From: Phytophthora sp. 'mugwort'
Lineage: Eukaryota; Oomycota; Peronosporomycetes; Peronosporales; Peronosporaceae
Assembly: GCA_033558025.1 (NCBI GenBank)
Contig: JAUCEF010000006.1
Span: 2,108,001-2,172,000, forward strand
Reading direction: 5' to 3'
Length of the DNA: 64,000 nucleotides
Numbering within the stretch: position 1 is the stretch's first letter; every line of letters starts with the position of its first letter. A model generated the notes under the pieces. It did not search any database, was not told where the DNA came from, and worked only from the letters and a program-made list of their open reading frames with translations. The translations under genes and the position numbers were made by a program. Below are positions 50,761 to 62,745 of this stretch, one piece after another.

Positions 50761-53232
50761 ATGGAATCAACAAGCAGGTCAGGCGAGGCCCTCAACACGC
50801 CTTCACCACCCCCAGAATCATCTTTCTCTCCGGATACGTTAGCGTCGCGAAGGGCGGAACGCACAACCTTCAGCATGTCTGTTGTTCCCGAGTACGTGAC
50901 GGAAGCAATCCAAAACTATCGGCCGATGACAGGATTTACGGTTCTACCAAAACGACGCGGTGAACGCTCGCTGATATTTGATTGTGGTGTTCGAATTTCG
51001 TGTGCTCTCGATGATAAGGTGTACATCGGGTGGATTTGTATGGGAAGTAGATCATGCCAGTGTGAACACAAAAATAATTCAGCTTTTCGGCAACACATCA
51101 AAGGTCGCAAAACACCTTGCGGATGCTCATCGAGAATCCTCATCGAAATCCCTGTCAGAAGCTGGTCGAAAGCGCTCTCGGAAGCAGGAGTTTAATCGTA
51201 TTATTAATGCGATCGCAAGGCGGATGACAGCCGTCGCATGACCCTACTACTGGAAACGTTGCGGATTGTCCGCAACAATCTGCCCTTTTGCGTTGGCAAA
51301 AATGACGGGTCCGAGCTACTTGCAGATCTGGTGGTGAAAGAGGTATCTCGAGCGACAATCAATCGCCAGACTGTCTCGCGGGTAATTGCAGACCTGTAGG
51401 ATTCCTCAAAAAGGGGCGCTGTTGATTATCTCGACGCCAATAGTATCAAAAATACTCCTGCGATGGCGATGGTGGTCGACCTTTGGAGTTGCAAGTCACA
51501 GCCTGGGAAAAAGTACCTGGGTTTGCGTGTGTATCTAGTCGACAATCAGTGGCAGTACAAGTCCATTTTTGCTTGGAACACGCTGCTTTGAACCTCTTTA
51601 CGGCGAGCGTTGTGAAGGATATCGGATCCCATTCAAACGGTGGATCATCGAGATTTTGCTTAACTTGCAATTAAACCTTGCTGACTTTTTTTGACAACAA
51701 CGGACACAGGTCCGGATGTCAAGTGGATGATGCAAACCGGCCTCTCACTTAAGTGGGTTTGGTGCATGTCGCATCTTACGAATGCGGCGACGAAGACGGC
51801 CTTCGGCATCGTTGCCTAGCGCAGTGCATCAAAACATTTGGTGCTGACAGATCTGATCTCCCGAATAGTTAAGACTGTGTATGCGATCCGCTCTAATTAG
51901 TCGATGAGGTCTCTATTTGGTGAATTGTGTCAGCAGCTCCTACTTGGCAGCATAACCCAGCCCTTGGCTTTCAAAGAGCACCGATTTATGGGTCTGACTC
52001 GAGTTATTCGTCGCATACTTCAGAAGTGGGGAGCTCTTGAACATTGGTTCGAAGAGCAACGGGCGAAGGCAATCCGAGCTCGGAAAGGCCCCCCTCAAGG
52101 CTTTCCTCTGACGGACGACAAGACAACTTTGGCTCAGTTGTTGGCACTTCTAGATCCAATCAGGACATTGGACGTTCGAGCTTAGAGCGAATGTGCGAAC
52201 CAAGTGGAGGTGTTGCTATGTCTCTACCGGCTTTGTTTATTCATATTGGACAAGACGGCAGCTCTAAAGGACCGCCTTCGATCTGCCCAAGACCCTCCGG
52301 CTTACTACCGCGTTCATGAGCTCACACCGACGGCGAAAAATGCCTGGCATTTGCTTGCGCTAGCCTTTCAAAAGAACTTCTTCGCTCGCTACACTGCCCG
52401 CACAAAGATGCGCGAAACATCCTACATCCCAGAAGCGCAAATGTGTCTGCATCCGGTTTTTAAGAACCAGGAGAAAGGCCTTACTTAAAATTGTTCGCGT
52501 GTGTAGTACGCAACTCATCGTCGATCTGCGCACCTGCGAGCCGATGAGCAAACCGTTTAGTGAAATGTTGACAAGGTGAAGGAGTGTGTCCGCAAATGCA
52601 TCATTGTGCTCATGATGAGCATTATAGACGCGGAGGTGGGTAGTTCACTACGATCCGATATCATTTCTTCATCGGATCTTGCGTCGATGCTAACTATGGC
52701 TCCTCCTCCCCCGGTTGCATACTCGGAAGAGCTGACGGACATGTTTGGTGAACATCCAGCCCAACGCGCTGAACCGCGAGGTCATGACGGGCGTGTTGAT
52801 GAAGAGTTTGATCGCTGATTGGCAGATACAGGCACGCTAGAGCGCAAGTCAAACGGCGAAGCGGAATCCGTGCTCGAGTTTTGGCAACGCCAAGAAGAGA
52901 CGAGCGTATATCACTTCCTGCCCCGAATTGCCCGAATTCTTTTTGCGGTGCCATCATCGTTTGCAGTCATTGAACGCGACTTTGGTGTCAGTGGTATAAT
53001 GGTGACTACACAGCGCTCAAGTCTTTCGAGCCACAACTTTGAAATATGCTCGTTCTTAAACCGAAACCGACAGTTCACTGATGTCACTCATTGCAAGGCG
53101 CTGACGGATGAGGAGTATGGGACAGCCGTCCCTACAAGCATGCTGGCCGAGTTAGAACCTAGATCTGAAAACCAGCAAATGATGACAGAGTTCACAGGAA
53201 ACGTAGGGGGTAGTGTGGTTTGCACTTACTAA
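50761..53232 (+). pseudogene. hAT-superfamily transposase, decayed
   Basis: The order is that of oomycete hAT proteins. First a BED-like region (YIGWICMGSRSC, HIK...SNVAKHLADAH, about 51020-51130), then TLRIVRNNLPFCVGKNDGSE (about 51250) and MAMVVDLWSCKS with KKYLGLRVYLVDNQWQYKSI (about 51465-51570, the first catalytic Asp block). WMMQTGLSLKWVWCMSHLTN follows (about 51730-51790), then FKEHRFMGLTRVIRR and long helical parts. Last is the C-terminal dimerisation block VLEFWQRQEETSVYHFLPRI and VPSSFAVIERDFGVSG (about 52870-53000). Stops at about 51240, 51400, 51820, 51898, 52183 and 52486 and several frame changes make it inactive. Typical 8-bp target duplications were not found. Confidence 0.8.
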
Positions 53233-53858
53233 TTTTCTTTTCATTTCGAGCTTGTCTAATATTCATCATGACCCCCCCCCCCCCGAAGTATCTAGCGTCG
53301 CTGCTCAGGTCGATTTAAAGTTCATTACAGCTAAAGGAAGTAATCGTATACCACTTGAACCTGTTTGCTTTTTTGTTCCACTTATCTACTGTACTGCAGA
53401 CTAGCCATTTGGGCTGAATAGTGAATGCAACAACGTACAAACCGTCGGAGGCCTTGTTTCCCTCGCCTGTTGGAGTCGAATAAGATGGCGAGCGAGAAAC
53501 TTCGAGATCGTGGTGGTCTTCGGAGAAATCCCCGAACTTTGTCTGCGTTTTATTAAACTTGCGTCAGAGGCGACACCTGTGGAGAATGCGGCGTTTAGTC
53601 TCAGTCGTTTATAAACGTGGCGTGCATCTACACATGCAAACAACATAATTATCGTCAAAGAACTATTAGATTTACCGAGTGAGTAGCCTGCCTCTATGGC
53701 CAGGAGTCGCCTAAACTATGCGCAGAAACACCGTGCATGAAGCTTTCGCTTCAGTGATACGTAAATCCTTAAATGCACGTTTAACCTATCTTACGACTTT
53801 GCTAGAATCAGCACAGTACCTGACGCTATGCGCATTTACCTCTTCGATACTTCAACAT
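53233..53858. other. Intergenic with an 11-base poly(C) tract
   Basis: The tract is near 53273-53283. Minus-strand frames (for instance 53658-53401) have no motif. Confidence 0.3.
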
Positions 53859-55509
53859 TCACTTCTTCGATGCTTGAAGACGTCTCTTTGCGGAAAGCTT
53901 AAGATTTACTGAGTGCTCGTTAATCGTTGTATCTGTAGCTTTGATTGCCTCCTCACGCGCCCTTGCAAGCTTGGACATCTCCGTCGAAACTTTTCGCGAA
54001 TGATCTTTCCGCTTGATCGCCTTCTGCGTTTGTTTTGGTGACGTTCGATGATTCGTAATTTGTGTACATGCGCACAACGCCTCCGGGTTGAGCTGTAGCT
54101 TGTTAATGCATTCCGACATCTCACGAAGCGCAAAGAGAAAATCTCCTCCAGTTTCTCGTTTGTCTCGCAGGTTGTAGTCTAGTGATCCACTAGCAATTAC
54201 CCTTTTACTACGCGCTGAGGTTGTGCATGCACCCTTGGTTGCAGGCTCACCCCTGGGCGATTTTTCACTTGATGGCGAGCAACCGCGCTGTTGGTTAATA
54301 GCGGTTATTATTTCATAGACTAACATGCCGATCTTTTGCCACTGATCCTCACTGATACCGCCAGCTGCTACAACTTTCTGTTCTAGTTCCCTTTCCATAT
54401 TTTCGATGTGATCGTCGATTTGTTGGTGATGTATTTGTGTGCGGATCTCAGTATCCCTGGCCGTTTGCTCCATTGCCGCGACGGCGGTTTGAGATGGAGT
54501 TTGAGCTTCCAAAAGTATTTGTTGCATGCGTGTCTCCACCCAATCTGCTTGATTAACGTGCTTGGATTCCACATCACGCCTAACGACCTCGAGTTTTCGA
54601 TTAAAAAAAGGGTAATGGCTACGTCTTCAATAGAGGTTGCCACTAAATTACGGCACTCTAATCGAGAAGCCTATATTGTGGCGTCAAGTTTCAGTTGAAG
54701 CCTTTCTTCTATCTCTACCCCTTGCACATCAGCCCAAACAGAGGCTCGAGTCTCTGCTTCAGTCTGAATTTTACTGATAACATCCTGAAGCTTCAAATCA
54801 AGTGCAACTGCATACTCTTTCGCTGCTCAACTTAGTGACTCCCGAATTCGATGCTAACTTCTTGCTGCTTGCTCTTCCGCATGAGCTCTTGCCGAGGCCA
54901 CAGCTATATTCTCAATTTGCCCAAAAATCGACTGCAGGCGCATTTCATTTTCTCCTCTGAGTTGGAATAAATGATCTTGAATGCTGGCTTCGGTGCGGGT
55001 GGCACTAGCTGAAATCTGTACCGCAAAACGGGAGTGTTGCTGTTCCAGTGCCGATTTTGTCGTTGCTTCAAGTTTAGTGGGAGCGTCCAGGAGATTTCCT
55101 GCAGTCGGCCCTCAATTACCCCCGTTAATCTTTCAGTGTGCTCCAGTATGGCGGCTTCGAAATCGGCTTGTGAAGCTCTCAGTGACTCTTGAAGAAAACC
55201 GCCAATTCTGCGCTCAGTTGCTGCAACAGAGCTGTTAACAAACTCAGCGATCTCTGTAGATGACACGGAAATATTCACAAAATCAGATATATCTTGACTG
55301 TGTGCATCGCTCTGACTGCCTCTGTGAGAGGTTATTGCCTGGCAATGCTCGGGGCTTTCTCCGCCTCCTTCATTGCTCATGATCACGTCTTGAACAACAA
55401 ATTGCCGTCTTTTTCTGGAAAACCTTTCATTTATAGCATCGTATGGGGTCGATTGGGCTTCTCCGTGAAGGACAAACGCCCTCATAACAGTTTGCATCGA
55501 ATTCTGCAC
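53859..55509 (-). pseudogene. Long coiled-coil protein gene, broken
   Basis: On the minus strand, ATG 55503 (MQTVMRAFVLHGEAQ) starts a frame with SVAATERRIGGFLQESLRAS and ILEHTERLTGVIEGRL. The coding text then shifts frame near 55090 and continues as TKLEATTKSALEQQHSRF, HLFQLRGENEMRLQSIFGQI and AKEYAVALDLKLQDVISKIQ, interrupted by stops at about 54855 and 54825. It shifts again near 54600 into NQADWVETRMQQILLEAQ and HIENMERELEQKVVAAG, then a basic tail to 53859. All segments are Glu/Gln/Ala-rich heptad-like helices, so they belong to one protein of at least 500 residues. The family is not recognised. A structural role (cytoskeleton, basal body) is only a guess. Confidence 0.55.
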
Positions 55510-55967
55510 GCGTGCGGAAGAAGCCTATCGAGCCAGTGCCACGATATTATAAGGGTAGAGAATGTGAATTTGCTAACGTAGGCACGCTCGTGATGTCGAT
55601 GTGCCTTATATCTGCAACTCAAAATCGTTTGTCGTGTCACTTGTAATAGTGCTTTTACACAATAGTCGTTTCAGTCTGAGGGGCGTCTGCGGATAAAGCC
55701 GCAGGTCTAAGAGTCCACATGCGTTGATGCAGTTTCACTGAGGTTTGAACCCCGCGTCGTTTATCTTTAAATTTGCACTGGTTCAAACCACTTCGAACAA
55801 AAACCATGTAACTGGATCAAACCCGGTTCGATGGTAATATTGGTTTGGTTTGTTTCTGGCGTGATTGAACTACAAAAATATATTACCGTAAAAATCGGAT
55901 TCGGTAAAACAACAACGGTGATATGCAACAACAAAAAAAGGCAACTTGCACGGTTGCAATAAAGGCG
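55510..55967. other. Intergenic, AT-rich
   Basis: Nothing is recognised besides the short repeat word at about 55841. Confidence 0.3.
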
Positions 55968-57010
55968 TCATCCCCTCGCACCAAAACTCCGCACACTACA
56001 GGTACCTAAGATACGCAAATGGTACTGTATTAGTATTGATCTACTCGTCTCGTCCCAGCGGTGCGTCCGCCACGATGGTAGCCACGCGGAAACGGCCGTA
56101 GTGGTGGCGGGATCGTTGGAATCACCTTTACCCGCGCGAATCCTTTCAGATTTGTGCCGATCTTGACAGCGTCCCACGCCTCGACAAGCAAGCGCGAGAT
56201 GAGCGCCCGCTTCTCCGATGTCGAAACCGGGAACGGGTTGCCGAGATGATGTTCGAGATAAATTGGATAAAAGCGCACGCAACATAGCGCTCAACAAGGT
56301 TCAGTAAAAACAAAATAAACGCACCGAAATGCGTCCTTGAATGGCTTCATAACTGCCACATCCATTGGCTGGCACGAACCTGTGATGCCTGGCGACACGA
56401 ACTGCACCTGCGTGCAATACTCCTCAAGTGACACCCTCACCGACACAATTTCGTTGACCTTAAGGTTGTCCAAGACAGCAGCCGGCATTCATCCACCCGA
56501 GGCTTCTAACCTGTTTCATACATAAAAGTTTAGATTTTAAAATGTAGCTCCAAAATACAAATGTTAAAACGTACCCGTTTAATCCACTTCATTATCACCG
56601 CGTCATTGTAAAAAGCATTCTTTTGAACGGTATGCTCAGGTTCAGGGGACCCAAATTCCGGGTTCCAAACCTTCGGCGACCCCCCCCCCCCTTGGTACAC
56701 CAGCAAACACGATCAGTGGAGGTAAATAATGCCCGTCGCTGATGCTGCAAGAAACACCAATGCTCTAATCCGTTAATTGCGCTACCTGTAAGGCCAAAAG
56801 TATATTAAATCAGCAAAACTCCACAAATGAAACAAAATCATATAAAAGGTACCTTGCGTATCCACAGTTGGGTTTCCCATGAAATCAGTTGTTGTTCTGC
56901 CGGCAACATCGATGTATGTTGCCGTTTGGTCCATGATGAACAAGGTGGCGAGCTTGGTATCGCCCCTCTCCGCAGAAGGATACCGGATACCGTCTTCTTC
57001 TATGACATGC
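55968..57010 (-). pseudogene. DDE_1 (pogo/Tigger-type) transposase remnant
   Basis: On the minus strand: VIEEDGIRYPSAERGDTKLA with LATLFIMDQTATYIDVAGRT (about 57010-56890; MDQTATY carries the first catalytic Asp), then, after a gap, AVLDNLKVNEIVSVRV (LDN, second Asp) and FVSPGITGSCQPMDVAVMKP (about 56480-56350), and EKRALISRLLVEAWDAVK (about 56220-56170) with HTH-like end text. Frame changes and a missing middle show that it is inactive. A poly(C) run lies at about 56681. The family is the same as that at 38.9 kb, but orientation and sequence differ. Confidence 0.65.
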
Positions 57011-58984
57011 TGAATTGACTGCGAAAATACGTTTGCACAAGCTATGCATCACCAAACCACAAACGTACTTTCAATGCTAACACAAAGAACTTAGATAATT
57101 ACTTCCAACCCATGGCGCTTTTTTCTACACCTGTGCATGATCCTTCTAATTGACAGCCCATTACGCTTGAGAAAGTGTCTAAGAAACGAAATGTTTCCAC
57201 CTCGTCTGCGTGCGTTGAAGCGATCCGTGTCGTATCGAGCCAGCATTAGTAACATGGGCGCCATGTATACACAGATATATCGCTTTCCGCATTTCTACAA
57301 TCGAAGCCAGAACTCTAAGCAGGATATTATATATCATTAATATGCTAAATGCGATAAAACAAGTTGAAACTTACCTTCTCTCCAGGCCAGGTTTCTTTAT
57401 GTGCATGGATGTGCTGTAAGTAATATAGAGCTTGGTGGGGACCACATCCTGTACTGCCATATTAATAGCGGCTTGTTGGGTTTTCCGGCGGTACCACTTT
57501 GTCCGATGGACGCTGACGACTGCTGCTGCAGCTATCGCAGTCATCACACCGCGGTCGAGTGCCTTCAGTTTGACTTTGTTCTTGCGTTTTGGACGATGTA
57601 CCAACGCCAAAGCGGGAATAAATGGGTGGCATGGAGCTACCAGCGCTGAGTGAATGGTGCTTAGCGATTTAGACTTTTTACCGCTCGTCAAAATTTAGTA
57701 TTTTTTATGAGACTTGTATAAGCAGCAAACTTCTTACAACTGTCTTACTGAATCCTTTTTTACGGTAGTCCTTTCGTCGTCATAGGGCGTTTGGACCTTT
57801 TTGTTCGTCGCGGCAACTTACGAGGGAATCAACCACGAAATGGGTTATATTTGCCCCATTGACAGAACCAGCGAGCTATCCACTTTGGAACGGGGACTAT
57901 CTACCAATCGGCGCGAAGTCAGCTTCCCGAAATTTCGATTATTTTACAGTGTGGCACACATTCAAAGGTATACACGCAAGTGCGTTGTGTGGTAAACATC
58001 ACTGACAATATCCATGTAAGTACGAGATTGCCCCGCACAACATACAATTCGTTGCTGGCGTCGCGCATGTGACGACAATGTTCGTGCTGATCACATCTCC
58101 GTTGCCCTGACTACCCCCATTACGCACCCAACATTTTCTATAGTGAAATGAAGGCATTCACAGCAGTTCTGATTCTACCTGTCATGAACACAGCGCACAC
58201 TCCATGTACTGATCGAAAGTCCCCACATCAGTATTAATATGCACTTTTCCCACCACCGGCTACACACAAACGACCCCACGCCATGCCTGCAGAACACCAT
58301 GCAATGGTCAATAGTTGAGAGTACCACGTTGCACAGCGCTGAGGTTCAGTGCTTTCACGTGGTTGGAACTGCGAATTGAGCAAATTGATCTGGAACAACG
58401 GTTTCTTCACTACATGCCCCCCCCCCCAGCATTCCCACACCAGCGTACTTTTCCTTTTGCGTAATGAATCCCTCCTTACCGGCGAGAATGCCGAGCATGT
58501 CTATATACATCGAACGCACGGGCGGGATCCGGCTCTGTCTTGATAGGGAGCTGTGTCGCTCGGAGAAGTACTCGCGTTTGTAGCTTCGGTAGGTTGAGGT
58601 GCACTTGGTGTTGTGACGCTTGCAGCCATTACAGCATCAGTGGCGATCGTTGGCGTTGGCGTCTTCACTTGTGTTTGACAGGGGGAACCGGTGGGTGCGA
58701 AAAGCTTGCATGGTTTAGAGCACAATACAAAAAGATTGACTTAAGCTTCTAGTTCGCAAACTCCTTGCTACCTCTAAACCTACTGGATTTCCTACTGGAT
58801 ACACACCACTGGATTCTCTATTAGATACTGAGTTATTGCAGCCAATCAGCAGCTGCCACGTCAAACCCATCTTGTACCACAACCTTGTACCCACCCGTGG
58901 GTTAATCACCATGGCGTAATCTCCGTCCCGTAATCCCAGGAATGGCTGTGGTGCCATTGAGTGAAGGTCATACCGGCATTTACC
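57011..58984. other. Gene-free, nothing recognised
   Basis: Short frames lack motifs. A minus frame at 57691-57371 (Lys-rich, 106 codons) is the longest and has no recognisable family. A poly(C) run lies at about 58420-58430. The left part of the Copia remnant may extend in from the right. Confidence 0.3.
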
Positions 58985-59500
58985 GATATACTGCTGCTGA
59001 TCGAGGCGTCGTCTTGACAACCCTCCCACTCGACTTAAAAAAGCTGATGCACGTTTGATCCCGAGCTTGTTTCGTAGAACTTAAAAATGCAAAGCAGCTA
59101 TCGCCTTCGTCATGATGTCGGCCAGATGTCGGTTGTCGAACAGTACTAAAACATCACTTGGCCGTCTTGCATCTTCTCGCGCACGAAGTGGTAGCGATGT
59201 GTATCGTGTGCTTGTGGAGCTTCGGATTCTTGACCAACGCGATGGAGCCTCGATTGTCGTCACAGATCTCTAACGCTTCATCGCTTGCCATCTCGCCGAG
59301 CCCAGGCAGAAAGCCCGCACCTCCTGTTGCGTCGCTTCCGATAGCGCCATGCATGCTGCTTCCGATGAAGATAGAGCAACCGTCCACTGCTTCTTGCTTC
59401 TCCAGCTGATGCATCCACTGTTCATCATGAACGCGTAGCCGACGTCCTAACGTGTTGCTTCTGTGTGTAATGCTACGGCAGCATCCAATACGCAACTGCA
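58985..59500 (-). mobile_element. Ty1/Copia RNase H and pol C-terminal fragment
   Basis: Minus-strand text: EALEICDDNRGSIALVKNPK and LHKHTIHIATTS (about 59270-59175) match the Copia RNase H end (IYCDNQGAIALAKNP...H.RTKHIDI). NRHLADIMTKAIAALHF (about 59140-59085) and LRNKLGI follow, equal to the terminal ADILTKAL...LR.KLG signature. Frameshifts separate them. No LTRs were recognised. The upstream part (RT) is at most a trace at 59527-59720. Confidence 0.7.
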
Positions 59501-60689
59501 TGGCGTATCAGTTGTGCTCCAGACCGTTAAAGACGCGAAGTAGGACAAGTCGGCCTTTTTGAGTATCTCTGCGGAAGAATGGGTGTTGACCATCGAATGA
59601 AGGCAATTGTGCATCGCATGGCTGAGCTTGCTCTAGTCGAATGGCAAGGAGCTTGTATGATCTCGTCTACTATGTACGTGATGCTACGTGTTGCTACCGC
59701 CCGCGTGAATTCGTACAAGTTCGCGCTTACAAACTCAGCGGTTCCAGAGATAATATCCTAACGAAGCCAACTTGTCGTGTGTTCAGCTATCGTGCGACAA
59801 CATATCAGATCTGGACTGCTGCTGCATCACCTGAGCCCTACATTGCGTTTAGCTTCCAGCCCCTTCCTTCTGTGCAGATTGGAATCGCGTTGTTGCTACA
59901 CCTTTGAACTAAGCGATCTGCCAAGAATTAGCTCAGGGCCTCAGACACACCTAAAGCCATTGGCAAGATCATGGATGAAATGACGCTCTATTCAATTCGA
60001 AACATCACGAACGCTACAGAGGAAAATATGGCAGGAATTCCCAACAGGACGATACTGCAAATGTTTGCCTCTCCGCTGTATCGACGAAGGCTTCGATGCG
60101 TCCGAAACCGAAATAAGCCTTCGCGAGGTGGGGAGTCTCTGAGCAGATGGAGCCAAGTTTAGCTGAGTCCACTTTACACAGGGAGGCAAACGAACTGATG
60201 TACAAGTGGCGGGCACCTGCACCAAATTTGACCAACGAAGTGAAGCATCAGTATACTAACGCAGAGGAATGAAATGCAGTGTTGGACATCTGTCCACGTT
60301 TCTACTATATGAGAGGCGTATTTAGAACATAGAGATGTTCTGCTCGTTCGTTGATGTTCGTCGCTGGTTCCTGGACACCGGCGAACGTACTTGTCAGACT
60401 ATAGCGTTTCTGGCCAGCGTCTGGCTGGGACGCATGTTATCTGCAGCATTTCAGGAAAGGTTTTTTTTTTCGACTGGATTCTTCGCCGTGAGTCCGCTAT
60501 GTACAGTACATATATAGCTGACGGACGAGCTCAACGTAGCTGATCATCATTATAACCGCCAGGAGATCGAGCGCGTCAACGAGAGCAAACGCAACCTTGG
60601 TAGTCTACTATTAGTAGTTCCAATTAGTAATATTTCAATCTGAAATACCTCGATAATTTATTTCATTTCATTCAGTAGCGTTTAGACAC
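59501..60689. other. Gene-free, decayed sequence
   Basis: Plus frames at 59777-59983 and 59971-60162 are without motif. The region is probably old repeat material. Confidence 0.3.
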
Positions 60690-60842
60690 AAATAGTAGAA
60701 TTACTAATATATGAATATTCACTCTAATACCAATCCCTGCTTGTTGTGGAGCACGCGAACGGGCCCAATATGGTAATAGGCGAGTACTGGGAGCAACAAC
60801 CGAAAGCGAAGCCGCTGATGTTTTTTAGGCTTTCTATCCAGT
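60690..60842. repeat. Interspersed repeat, copy 2
   Basis: This is the second copy of the repeat at 50162-50303, in direct orientation. On the minus strand it is embedded in a 95-codon open frame (61006-60719; RLLLPVLAYYHIGPVRVLH) that is longer and cleaner than in copy 1. It overlaps the outer edge of duplication arm B2 only in flanking sequence. Confidence 0.6.
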
Positions 60843-61315
60843 GAGGGCCTTTGTAACCATAATTCAGAAGTAACCAATTCGAAATTTCCCACAATCAAAT
60901 GTGCTTTCGAGTCTACGGACATGATGGCGGCCGTAAATTCCCCCCCGTTTCTACATGTAGAAACCGTTCGTTTTACGCGGAGCTGGACCTTGTCATCAAG
61001 CAACACTGCACCAAGGAAACAGAAATGACGTCGTCGAAGCTTTAACTACCACCTACGGTGAACACCCGTAGCAGCTACGCGAAGAGAGATCTTGGATCCA
61101 TGTAGATATTTCACTATACGGCAAACAGTAATGTCAAGTCCAAAAAGATACAAGGGCGAACAGAACACGCCAACTAAACAAAAAAAAGAATTGAACCTAA
61201 GACCCCAAACGAGCTAACGTCACATCGAAACAGAACTTCATTCATGAGTTCAAGTACTTCAAGTTGTCTTTGTCCACGTCACGAGTCGTTGCGTGACGAG
61301 CTTGATCGCCTAAGC

Positions 61316-61675
61316 CTAGAGGCCGAGAGCTGTGCAGTTGGGCGAGAAGCTCTCCGCGAGCTCCAGCACGTTGATCGACACAGTGCCGAAGTTGATCACG
61401 CAGTCGGACGGCTCGAGGGCCAGGAGGTCAGCGATGAGCGCGTGGCAGTCCGGCGTGAGGCACATGAGTCGGATCTGGGCCTCCGTGGGGTACGCCTTGG
61501 GTGGCACAAACGAGTAGCCCGAGGCGGTCTGGCACGAGTCGAGGTGCGGGTTCGAGGCGAGCTCTAGCAGCTTGACAGTCTCCGAAGCGCGGCACACGGT
61601 GGTCTTGTCGTAGGCGACAGACTGCGTGGCAAGGCAGGCGACGGCGGCGGCAGTGACATAGGCGAAGGTCTTCAT
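61316..61675 (-). CDS. Elicitin-family secreted protein, copy 2
   Basis: This is a 119-residue intact copy of the elicitin at 34481-34840 on the opposite strand. By my alignment the coding regions differ at about ten bases, giving three amino-acid changes (A7V in the signal peptide, Q88E and K113N in the mature protein). The other changes are silent. All six mature cysteines (28, 48, 72, 77, 92, 114), the signal peptide and the stop are kept, so selection appears to have acted on the protein. The upstream ~300 bp are almost identical apart from one initiator base. It lies in a transposon-rich region, whereas copy 1 lies at the edge of the gene-rich part. Expression may differ. Confidence 0.88.
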   Translation of the reverse strand: MKTFAYVTAAAVACLATQSVAYDKTTVCRASETVKLLELASNPHLDSCQTASGYSFVPPKAYPTEAQIRLMCLTPDCHALIADLLALEPSDCVINFGTVSINVLELAESFSPNCTALGL

Positions 61676-61706
61676 GGTGGTGACGCTGATGTTGGAGCTT
61701 GGAGGA

Positions 61707-61722
61707 AGATTGGATAATGAGT
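61707..61722 (-). promoter_or_regulatory. Initiator of elicitin copy 2 with one changed base
   Basis: This is the same position as the initiator of copy 1, but it reads ACTCATTATCCAATCT: the first base is A instead of G. The core CATT is kept. Confidence 0.55.
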
Positions 61723-62586
61723 TCTTAGGCGAGCTTCGATAACGAAGTTAGACGGCGTCAATCGGAGACGAGAGCTCTCCTCAAACTGCGGACGCGCGCC
61801 GACGTTGTTGTGCCCCCATTCAACAGAAGATGGAAGTCACAGATGCGACCATTACCTTGTGGCTCTTTTGCTGCGTTCACTTCAACAAGGATGGTGTCCA
61901 GGGAGACTTACGCTCGTGACTTACATCCGGGGTCCGTTCACGGGGCCCGTGACTGCTTCAGTGGCTATCGTGGCACAGCATAAAACTTAGAAAGCAAGTT
62001 GCTACAACTTCAATGAGTTAAACCACTTACAATGTTGCTTTTAGTACACAACGCAAGACCACGAAGATGGCATTGTACAAACGGGACGTTTTCACCTCAG
62101 CCGTTGGAATCTCGAATCTAGAGGGACAACTTCGCTGCCTTAATAGAAAACATTTGAAAAAATGACAGTGAAAAATGTCATTTGTGGCCCTACTTTTCCG
62201 GTGCCAGCAAAGTCTCTCAGACGTCGCTATTCGACGGTGGTTTGTTTGCAAGTAACCTCACGATTAGTCCGTGCAAACTTCTGAGTGTGCTAACACGACC
62301 CATGGCTTTCAAACCTCTCACGTCGATATCTAGCGTGTTGGTGTTCGACTGCCGTGCGGGAAAATCTGTTCGCGTTGAGGTGTTACGGGTGATGGTGTCA
62401 CTGTGTCAGTGACCCGTGGTTGGTATGGGCTTTCTGTTAAAACAAATTAAGCCGACTCATGTTGACCTATCTGTAAAACTGTGGAACTGTAGACCAAGAT
62501 CTCGTCATCAGGTTGAAGTTGCCTTGGGGTGCCCTATTTCGACTGTCATGTGTTGACAACACTGTTAAGATCTTCCTGCAATCATC

Positions 62587-62745
62587 ATGCTCCGCATCGT
62601 GCACCTCGAGCTGATCGCGCTGCTGGCTCTGACCCTGTCACGCTCGACTTCTCCGGATCCGTCGGAGTGCACCACGTTCAACGGCCACGTTCAACTTCTG
62701 ATCCCCGTGAATCGACGTCGTGGACGTCTTAATGTGACTTCCCAC
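62587..62745 (+). pseudogene. Truncated 5' end of the CBM9-like gene
   Basis: ATG 62587 and the signal-peptide region (MLRIVHLELIALLALTL) match the intact gene at 33528. Indels after about codon 30 then change the frame, and homology stops at about 62745. Only the signal peptide and the first part of the linker remain, with no binding domain. The copy shows where the duplication ended. Confidence 0.85.

Larger units (their letters stand above)
61025..62745 (-). repeat. Inverted segmental duplication, arm B2
   Basis: This is the reverse-orientation copy of 33395-35115. Similarity starts near 61025 (GGTGTTCACCGTAGG against the complement of CGTTCACCATAG) and ends near 62745, just past AATGTGACTTC in the CBM9 coding part. 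About 26 kb separates the arms. Confidence 0.88.

Noticed and set aside
53273..53283. Poly(C) tracts (also about 56681 and 58420)
   Set aside because: Simple homopolymers. No link to a gene or element end could be shown.
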